A DNA stretch of 64,000 nucleotides from Streptomyces sulfonofaciens. Lineage in GTDB: Bacteria; Actinomycetota; Actinomycetes; Streptomycetales; Streptomycetaceae. Position numbers and translations under genes: made by a program. Below the pieces are notes generated by a model, which had not been told where the DNA came from, searched no databases, and saw nothing but the letters and a program-made list of their open reading frames with translations. Of this stretch, positions 58,055 through 64,000 are shown piece after piece (position 1 is the first letter of the stretch; each line of letters starts with the position of its first letter). The stretch covers positions 1 to 64,000 of the forward strand of contig NZ_BNCD01000001.1 in the NCBI RefSeq assembly GCF_014656295.1. Direction: 5' to 3'.

Positions 58055-58578
58055 TCACCGCGACGGAGGAGTGGGCGCTGCCGGCCCGGGTGTGAACGCG
58101 TGGACGTCGACGTCACCGACCGGGCGGTAGCCGATCCGCTGGTGGAGGGCGTTGCTGGTGGGGTTGGCGAGGTCGGCGAAGAGCAGCACCTGAGCGGCGC
58201 CCGCGCCCAGCGCCGCCCGGCCCAGATGAGCCCGGTACCTCCCAGAGGGTGACGCCGCCGTAGCCGATCCGGGTCTGCGCCCACCGCGGGGGATCCTTGC
58301 CGGGGCCCTCGCCCACCTCCTGCGCGAAGGCCGTGCACCAGCGGGCCAGCAGGTCGCGGTCGCCCGGCCCCGCGGTACGTGCCCGGCCCGGCGGCACCGG
58401 CTCGGGCGGTGCGGCCTCGGCCAGCCGGTACAGCCGCCGGTGCTCACACCGGCGCCGTGCGCGCGCCGGTGTGCAGGGCCGGGTCGGCGGCCGGGAAGCC
58501 GCCGGCGCGGTCGAGGAAGGCGTCGAGGTCGTCGGGGAAGCACCACGCGTACGGGCGGCGTGCCGTCTCCTGGTCCAT
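58055..58578 (-). pseudogene. Decayed GNAT-family acetyltransferase
   Basis: Three frames each hold one part of a GNAT gene of the ANTAR-less Streptomyces type. An N-terminus (MDQETARRPYAWCFPDDLDAF) begins at 58578. A middle part (RDLLARWCTAFAQEVGE, then TRIGYGGVTLWE) lies in a second frame, and a C-terminus (AQVLLFADLANPTSNALHQRIGYRPVGD) ends at 58055. The stretch that should carry the acetyl-CoA loop (RGRGYA) is missing between TLWE and AQVLLF. Frameshifts plus this deletion show a pseudogene. Confidence 0.7.
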
Positions 58579-58631
58579 CCCCCCTGCCTACCGGCTCCGC
58601 GCCGCGCGGCCCAGCCGTTTTCCGCGGCCCG

Positions 58632-59354
58632 CTACACCGCGCCGTGGCCCAAGCCGGGATCCGCCCCGCGGGGGTTCCGGTCGGGATCCGCCCCGCCGGG
58701 GCGCGTCCCCCCGGGCCGTGCGCCGTCCGCGGGGGCGTCCACCGGCGGATACGGGTCCGAGGCCAGCCGGGCGTGCAGATGGACGTTGCGGAAGGCGTCG
58801 TGGCGGCCCGCCTCGAACATGGCGCCGCGCAGCTCGCCCTCGAACCGGTACCCGCACCGCTCGGCGACCCGGCAGGAGACGTCGTGGCCGAGGGCGTGGC
58901 CGAGCTCCAGGCGGTGCAGGCCGGCCCCCTCGAAGCCCCAGGCCGAGGCGAGCGCGAGGGCACGGCGGGCGACCCGGCGGCCGCGGGCCTCCGGCAGTAC
59001 CCAGTAGCCGACGCGGGCGGTGCGCAGGAACGGGTCGACGGTGTTGACGCCCAGGTGCCCGAGGACGGCGCCGCTGCCCGCGTCCGTGACGCAGAACGCG
59101 GTGGCCACGCCCTGCCGCGCCTCCTCCAGCCTGGCCCGCAGCGAGCCGCGCGCGTCATCGAGGCTGCCGACCGTCCTGAGCGGGGTGTTCCAGCGCAGGA
59201 ACTCCGGGTCGCGCACGCCGCGCAGCCAGGCGGCGGCGTCCTCGGCGGACTCGGGGCGCCAGGGCCGCAGCCGCAGCCCGTGCCCGGATATCTCGGCGGC
59301 CGGCGGCACGCCGACACCGGTGATGCGCCGACCGCTCCCCACACCGTCGCTCAT
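58632..59354 (-). CDS. GNAT-family N-acetyltransferase (RimJ/RimL type)
   Basis: This protein has 240 residues from the ATG at 59354; a GTG five codons earlier is possible. It is a RimJ/RimL-like acetyltransferase with LRLRPWRPESAEDAAAWLRGV at the start, VLGHLGVNTVDPFLRTARVGYWVLPEARGRRVARRALALASAWGF with the acetyl-CoA-binding segment, and RVAERCGYRFEGELRG at the end of the fold. The last 35 residues are a Gly/Asp/Pro tail. It transfers acetyl groups to a protein N-terminus or small amine. It lies just beyond the decayed GNAT gene on the same strand. Confidence 0.85.
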   Translation of the reverse strand: MSDGVGSGRRITGVGVPPAAEISGHGLRLRPWRPESAEDAAAWLRGVRDPEFLRWNTPLRTVGSLDDARGSLRARLEEARQGVATAFCVTDAGSGAVLGHLGVNTVDPFLRTARVGYWVLPEARGRRVARRALALASAWGFEGAGLHRLELGHALGHDVSCRVAERCGYRFEGELRGAMFEAGRHDAFRNVHLHARLASDPYPPVDAPADGARPGGTRPGGADPDRNPRGADPGLGHGAV

Positions 59355-59423
59355 CCCCCCATTGAACACCGCCGAGTTCGTAATCCATTCGCAACCGATT
59401 TCGTATTTGACCGGGACCGATCA

Positions 59424-60638
59424 ATGAAAGGCGGGATTACGCTCCCGCTCATGGCCGCAGATCCGACCGTCCGTGACGACCGCACCGCACGCACCGCCCA
59501 GGACCACCCCGTGTACGTCATCGGTGGCGGTCCCGGCGGTCTCGCGGCGGCGCACGCGCTGCGCGCCCGGGGCATCCGGGCGGTCGTCCTGGAGCGGTCC
59601 CCGGGTGTCGGCGCCGCCTGGCGCGGCCACTACGACCGGCTCAGGCTGCACACCACCCGGCGGATGTCCGCCCTGCCCGGCCTGCCGATCCCCCGCGCCC
59701 ACGGGCGCTGGGTGGCGCGCGACGACGTCGTCCGCTACCTGGAGCAGTACGCCGAGCACCACCGTCTGGAGATCGTCACCGGCGTGGAGGTCTTCCGGGT
59801 GGAGCGGACCGGCAGCGACGACGGCGACCGCTGGCTGCTGCGGGCCAGCGGCGGGCGGGAACTGCTGGCCAGCGCCGTGGTGGTGGCGACCGGTTACAAC
59901 CACACGCCCCACCTGCCCGACTGGCCGGGCCGCGACGCCTACCGCGGCGAACTCCTGCACGCCCGCTCCTACCGCAACGCGAGCCCCTACGCCGGCAAGG
60001 ACGTGCTGGTGGTCGGGGTGGGCAACACCGGCGCCGAGATAGCCGTCGACCTGGTGGAGGGCGGGGCCGCGCGGGTGCGGCTCGCGGTGCGCACCGCCCC
60101 GCACATCGTGCGCCGTTCCACGGCGGGCTGGCCCGCGCAGGCCACCGGGATCCTGTGCCGCCGGCTGCCGGTGGCCGTGGTCGACCTGCTGGCCCGGGCG
60201 CTCGCCGCCTTGAGCGTCCCCGACCTCGCGGCGCACGGCCTGCCGCGCCCCCGCACGGGCCTGTACACCCGGGCCAGGCAGGGTGCGATCCCGGTGCAGG
60301 ACACCGGCCTGATCGACGCGGTGCGCAAGGGGCTGGTCGAGCCGGTCGCGGCGGTGGAGTCCTTCGAGGACCACAAGGTGGTGCTCGCGGACGGCACGCT
60401 CGTGGCGCCGGACGCGGTCATCGCCGCGACCGGCTACCGCAGGGCCCTGGAGGACCTGGTGGGCCACCTCGGTGTCCTCGACGAACGGGGCCTGCCGCGC
60501 GTGCACGGGCCGCGCTCGGCGCGGCACGCCCCTGGGCTGTACTTCACCGGGTTCACCACGCCGCTCAGCGGATCGCTGCGCGAGCTGGCCCGGGACGCCC
60601 GCAGGATCGGCCGGACCGTGGCCCGGGCGGCCGGCTGA
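59424..60638 (+). CDS. Flavin-containing NAD(P)H monooxygenase
   Basis: This protein has 404 residues from the ATG at 59424; the ATG at 59451 is a possible later start. An FAD-binding Rossmann motif GGGPGG follows VYVIG near residue 38, then RLHTTR, an ATGYNHTP segment (about residue 160), and the NADPH motif VVGVGNTGAEIAVDL. The FMO/BVMO-like fingerprint YRGELLHARSY matches the FxGxxxHxxx(Y/F) pattern of flavoprotein monooxygenases. Substrates may be amines, sulphides or ketones. The gene is divergent from the GNAT gene, and an A+T-richer promoter lies at 59360-59420. It converges on the MFS gene. Confidence 0.85.
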   Translation: MKGGITLPLMAADPTVRDDRTARTAQDHPVYVIGGGPGGLAAAHALRARGIRAVVLERSPGVGAAWRGHYDRLRLHTTRRMSALPGLPIPRAHGRWVARDDVVRYLEQYAEHHRLEIVTGVEVFRVERTGSDDGDRWLLRASGGRELLASAVVVATGYNHTPHLPDWPGRDAYRGELLHARSYRNASPYAGKDVLVVGVGNTGAEIAVDLVEGGAARVRLAVRTAPHIVRRSTAGWPAQATGILCRRLPVAVVDLLARALAALSVPDLAAHGLPRPRTGLYTRARQGAIPVQDTGLIDAVRKGLVEPVAAVESFEDHKVVLADGTLVAPDAVIAATGYRRALEDLVGHLGVLDERGLPRVHGPRSARHAPGLYFTGFTTPLSGSLRELARDARRIGRTVARAAG

Positions 60639-60690
60639 GCACACCGGGCGCCCCGCCGGCGGCCTCCGCCCCCCTCGCCGGCCCGCCCCG

Positions 60691-62016
60691 TCAGGCCGGT
60701 GCCACGGCACGTGCCGGACGCCGGATCACCAGGGCCATCAGTGCCGCCGCCGCGCACAGCGCCCCGGCCGCGTACCAGACCACGTCGTAGGAGCCGAAGG
60801 TGTCGCGGGCCACGCCGCCCAGGTAGGCGACCACCGCGGCGCCGACCTGGTGGGAGGCCAGCACCCAGCCGAACACGATCGCGCTGTCCTGTCCGAAGTG
60901 CTCCCGGCACAGCGAGAGGGTGGGCGGCACGGTGGCGACCCAGTCGAGACCGTAGAAGACGATGAAGAACAGCATCGTCGGATGCACGCTGGGCCCCAGC
61001 AGCACCGGCAGGAACAGCAGCGAGATCCCGCGCAGCGCGTAGTAGGCGGCCAGCAGGCGGCGCGCCTGGAAGCGGTCCGTGAACCAGCCCGAGGCGATCG
61101 TCCCCACGACGTCGAAGACGCCCACCACCGCGAGCAGCGACGCGGCCGCCGTGATCGGCATGCCGTGGTCGTGGGCGGCGGGCACGAAGTGCGTCTGCAC
61201 CAGGCCGTTGGTGGACGCGCCGCAGATCGCGAAGGTCCCGGCGAGCAGCCAGAACGTGCCCGTGCGTGCGGAGGAGAACAGCACCGCCACGGTGCGCCGC
61301 GCGGCACCGCGCACCGGCGGCGGCTTGGCCGCGAACTCCTGCGCCCCGTAGGGCTTCAGGCCCACGTCCGCGGGATGGTCGCGCAGCAGCAGCCAGACGA
61401 AGGGCACCACGGCGAGCGCCGCCAGCGCCACCGTCACCGCCGCGGGCCGCCAGCCGTGCCGCTCGACGAGCCAGGAGAGCACCGGCAGGAAGATCAGTTG
61501 CCCGGAGGCGGAGGCCGCCGTGAGGACGCCGGTGACCAGGCCGCGCCGCTCGGTGAACCAGCGGTTGGTGACGGTGGCCGCGAAGGCCAGCGCCATCGAG
61601 CCGGTGCCGAGACCGACCAGCAGGCCCCAGCAGAGCAGCAGTTGCCAGGCGGCCGTCATCCACACCGTCAGACCCGAGCCGAGCGCGATCACGCTCAGCG
61701 CGACGGCGACCACCTTGCGGATGCCGAAGCGGTCCATCAGCGCCGCTGCGAACGGGGAGGTGACCCCGTAGAGCGCCAGGTTGACCGAGACGGCGGCGCC
61801 GATGGTGCCGCGCGACCAGTGGAACTCCTGGTGGAGCGGGTCGATCAGCAGGGCCGGCAGGGACCGGAAGGCGGCCGCTCCGATGATGGTGACGAAGGTG
61901 ACGGCCGCGACGAACCAGGCGCGGTGCACCCGGGCGGTGCGGCGCGTGCGGCGGGTGCGGGCGCCGCCTGCCGCGGGGGCGTCCTCGGGGGTGGGGGCTT
62001 CGGTGGTCTGCGTCAC
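60691..62016 (-). CDS. MFS transporter
   Basis: This protein has 441 residues from the GTG at 62016 (VTQTTEAP start); the frame is open to an ATG at 62070, so an 18-residue longer form is possible. It has twelve predicted membrane segments, with the loop-2 motif DRFGIRK and GTGSMALAFAATVTNRWF typical of the oxalate/formate-type and related monocarboxylate branch. A polar N-terminal tail of about 35 residues precedes the first helix. It is probably an exporter or importer of an organic anion. It is divergent from the AraC/GlxA-type gene, with only about 70 bases between starts, so the two are likely co-controlled. Confidence 0.85.
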   Translation of the reverse strand: MTQTTEAPTPEDAPAAGGARTRRTRRTARVHRAWFVAAVTFVTIIGAAAFRSLPALLIDPLHQEFHWSRGTIGAAVSVNLALYGVTSPFAAALMDRFGIRKVVAVALSVIALGSGLTVWMTAAWQLLLCWGLLVGLGTGSMALAFAATVTNRWFTERRGLVTGVLTAASASGQLIFLPVLSWLVERHGWRPAAVTVALAALAVVPFVWLLLRDHPADVGLKPYGAQEFAAKPPPVRGAARRTVAVLFSSARTGTFWLLAGTFAICGASTNGLVQTHFVPAAHDHGMPITAAASLLAVVGVFDVVGTIASGWFTDRFQARRLLAAYYALRGISLLFLPVLLGPSVHPTMLFFIVFYGLDWVATVPPTLSLCREHFGQDSAIVFGWVLASHQVGAAVVAYLGGVARDTFGSYDVVWYAAGALCAAAALMALVIRRPARAVAPA

Positions 62017-62086
62017 CCGTTCAGGCTCGCCGACCGCGAACAGCAGTACGAGTGGCCCGAGGGACAGCATTCGTTACGATCGGGCC

Positions 62087-63166
62087 ATGGTCCTCTCCCC
62101 GCCACGTACGGCCGCGGCGCGGCCCGGCCCCCGGCACCGCGTCGTGGTGCTGGCCCTGGACGGGCTGCTCCCGTTCGAACTGGGCATTCCGCAACGGGTC
62201 TTCGGCCAGGCGAGGGACGCCGCCCGCCGGCGCCTGTACGACGTGGTGACCTGTTCCGTGCGGCCGCCCGGCCCGGTGGCGACGGACGCGGACTTCGCCG
62301 TGCTGGTGGAGAACGGCCCGGAGGCCCTGGCCACGGCCGACACGGTCGTGGTGCCCGCCTCCCACGAGCTGGGCCCGGTCTTCGAGGAGGGCCGGCTGAC
62401 GCCGGAGCTGGCCGCGGCGTTCGCACGCATCGCGCCGGGCACCCGGCTCGTGTCCATCTGCACCGGCGGCTACGTCCTGGCCGCCGCCGGCCGCCTGGAC
62501 GGCCGCCCGGCCACCACGCACTGGTCGCACGCCGAGCACTTCCAGCGGCTCTTCCCTAGGATCAGGGTCGACGCGGACGTGCTCTTCGTCGACGACGGCG
62601 ACGTACTGACGTCCGCGGGGGTGGCCGCCGGCATCGACCTGTGCCTGCACGTGGTACGCCGCGACCACGGCACCGCGGTCGCCAACGACGTGGCCCGCCG
62701 CACCGTCGTCCCGCCGCACCGGGAGGGCGGCCAGGCGCAGTACATCGAACGGCCGCTGCCCGAACTCCAGCAGGCGACCACCGCATCGGCCCGCTCCTGG
62801 GCGCTGGAGCGGCTGCACGAACCCCTCCAGCTTCGGGACCTGGCCGAGCGCGAGTCCATGTCGGTGCGGACCTTCACGCGGCGGTTCCGCGAGGAGTCCG
62901 GTATGAGCCCGGGCCAGTGGCTGACCCAGCAGCGCGTCGCGCGCGCCAGGTATCTGCTGGAGTCCACCGACCTCTCCGTCGACCAGGTGGCGCGGGACTG
63001 CGGCTTCGGCACCGCGCAGTCGATGCGCCAGCACCTGCAGAGCGCCCTGGGCGTCACCCCGACCGCCTACCGCCGCACCTTCCGCACCGCGGCGAACGGC
63101 TCAGCGGCCAACGGCTCAGCGGTGCACCTCCCGGCGCCGAAGGGCTCAGCGGCGGTCGGCCCGTAG
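62087..63166 (+). CDS. GlxA-type AraC-family regulator
   Basis: This 359-residue protein joins a DJ-1/PfpI-like domain (residues about 14-190, including VVVLALDGLLPFELGIPQRVF and SICTGGYVLAAAGRL, with Cys in the nucleophile-elbow position) to two C-terminal AraC helix-turn-helix motifs. The first is LHEPLQLRDLAERESMSVRTFTRRFREESG, and the second is STDLSVDQVARDCGFGTAQSMRQHL. The last 30 residues hold a repeated NGSA phrase. GlxA-like proteins control development and respond to metabolites in Streptomyces. It is divergent from the MFS gene, which is its most likely target. Confidence 0.88.
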   Translation: MVLSPPRTAAARPGPRHRVVVLALDGLLPFELGIPQRVFGQARDAARRRLYDVVTCSVRPPGPVATDADFAVLVENGPEALATADTVVVPASHELGPVFEEGRLTPELAAAFARIAPGTRLVSICTGGYVLAAAGRLDGRPATTHWSHAEHFQRLFPRIRVDADVLFVDDGDVLTSAGVAAGIDLCLHVVRRDHGTAVANDVARRTVVPPHREGGQAQYIERPLPELQQATTASARSWALERLHEPLQLRDLAERESMSVRTFTRRFREESGMSPGQWLTQQRVARARYLLESTDLSVDQVARDCGFGTAQSMRQHLQSALGVTPTAYRRTFRTAANGSAANGSAVHLPAPKGSAAVGP

Positions 63167-63622
63167 GGACCGGGAGCTGCCCGGCGGGTGGGTCCGGGCC
63201 GCCCGCCGCCCCGGTCGTGGCGAGCCACCCGTCGTGCGGCGGCGGGTGCTTGGGGGCGTGAGCAGCCGGGTGCACGGGTTCGACGCGCGCGGGGCGGGGC
63301 CGGGGCAGTGAAAAGCGGCGCCCGACGGCCCGCCGGGGTGGATCGGTCGGCGGCGCGCTTGTGGGGTGTGCCGAGCACCGCGCGCCGCCCTTCGGCTCCG
63401 ACGCACCGGCCCGGTTCCGGGACCCGGGCGAGGGACGCCGCGGCACGACCCGCGCTCGCCGAGCACGCCCCCGTCGGCGCTCTCGGCGTCCCCTCGCGGC
63501 GAATCGCTGACCACAAGCGTGATCAAACGGACACCGCACGTCAACACTCGCTCGGGGCTTCCTGACGCGCCTCGCCGCACCGGGAGCACAGGGGCGCACC
63601 CGTGGGCCGCGGCCCGCACCCT
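63167..63622. other. Intergenic gap
   Basis: About 455 bases; 63500-63550 is slightly A+T-richer (TGATCAAACGGACACC). No supported gene or repeat. Confidence 0.4.
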
Positions 63623-64000
63623 TCAGACCGCTTCGTACGCCGCCACGCCCTCGTACGCCGGGAGGGTGCGGTAGACGGCGGGCTGGGCCGCGGTCGGGGC
63701 GGTGAAGCGGTCCAGCTCGCACCAGACCCGCTTGCCGGCGCCGGACGGCTCCCAGCCCCAGCGGTCCGCGAGGCCGTCCACCAGCTCAAGGCCGCGGCCG
63801 CCCGTCTCGTCGCCGTCGGCGTGCCGGGGCCGCGGCGGTCGCCCTGAGCTGTCGGCGACCTCGACACGGACCGTGCGCACGACCGTCTCCGGTGCCCGGC
63901 GCGGCTCGTGGGCGGTCTGGTCCCCCGCGGCCGGCGGGCCGGGCCTGGCGGGGCCCTCCGGGGCGCGGCCCGCCGGCCTGCCCCGCCCGTCGGGCCCGCA
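63623..64000 (-). CDS. Anti-sigma-factor-like ATP-binding protein (C-terminal part, cut by the window end)
   Basis: The frame is open from the stop at 63623 to the window edge, giving about 125 residues of the C-terminus. The segment RTVRVEVADSSGRPPRPRHADGDETGGRGLELVDGLADRWGW is the N-box/G-box region of the RsbW-like HATPase_c_2 family, with the GGRGLELV glycine motif, followed by KRVWCEL. These proteins bind ATP and phosphorylate or sequester an anti-anti-sigma partner. Many copies occur in Streptomyces. The N-terminal half is outside the window. Confidence 0.8.
   Translation of the reverse strand, partial: CGPDGRGRPAGRAPEGPARPGPPAAGDQTAHEPRRAPETVVRTVRVEVADSSGRPPRPRHADGDETGGRGLELVDGLADRWGWEPSGAGKRVWCELDRFTAPTAAQPAVYRTLPAYEGVAAYEAV

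Overview
The window is very G+C-rich linear-chromosome actinobacterial DNA and reads as Streptomyces. Start codons are often GTG with AGGAGG-type ribosome sites, third codon positions are almost all G or C, and a block of genes from about 20.5 kb to 57.8 kb follows the order of the Streptomyces coelicolor afsK-afsS-afsR neighbourhood: glutathione peroxidase, D,D-carboxypeptidase, XRE/DUF397 pair, fbiC, afsR, afsS, afsK, TetR gene.

Region 1 (691-16656) is a complete actinomycete integrative and conjugative element (AICE) of the pSAM2 type. It is inserted in the 3' end of a tRNA-Arg(CCT) gene and bounded by a 44-base direct repeat. Its right half is the element core: a GntR/KorSA-like repressor with three nearby palindromes, a SCO3933-type small protein, a TraB/FtsK-like DNA translocase, a small Spd-like membrane protein, a zinc-finger-like protein, a RepSA-like rolling-circle initiator, excisionase and tyrosine integrase, with most neighbours overlapping by 1-4 bases. 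Its left half is cargo: an aminoglycoside-phosphotransferase-like gene, an XRE/TPR regulator, a primase/polymerase-like protein with two small paralogous proteins, and a two-gene type III-like restriction-modification system of clearly lower G+C. The sequence left of 691 repeats the downstream end of the integrase gene, its terminator and the att core, so a second related element, or its remnant, lies in tandem.

Region 2 (16.7-40 kb) is chromosomal: a 2-oxoadipate dioxygenase/decarboxylase (HglS family), a GH19 chitinase broken by a one-base frameshift just after its signal peptide, glutathione peroxidase, a MerR regulator, a large membrane protein, a D,D-carboxypeptidase with a very long disordered N-terminal tail, a GOLPH3-like protein, an XRE-DUF5753/DUF397 pair, a sodium:solute symporter, an ADP-ribosylglycohydrolase-fold protein lacking its metal ligands, the F420 enzyme FbiC and a Tat-exported PHP-domain protein.

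Region 3 (40-58 kb) holds the global antibiotic regulators AfsR (SARP/NB-ARC/TPR), AfsS (seven copies of a DEHAGSE repeat) and AfsK (Ser/Thr kinase with a PQQ-type propeller). A two-repeat AfsR/PhoP-type site with 11-base spacing precedes afsS. Between afsS and afsK lie an extra-looking leucyl-tRNA synthetase gene with an A+T-rich leader, a secreted phospholipase-D-like protein, a Tat-exported acetamidase/formamidase, an acyl-CoA ligase, and two arrays of tandem repeats.

Region 4 (58-64 kb) has a decayed GNAT gene, an intact GNAT gene, an FAD monooxygenase, an MFS transporter divergent from a GlxA-type AraC regulator, and the C-terminal part of an anti-sigma-factor-like ATPase cut by the window end. 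DasR-type operator sequences occur before the chitinase and before a small secreted protein. Short tandem repeats mark many of the intergenic gaps.
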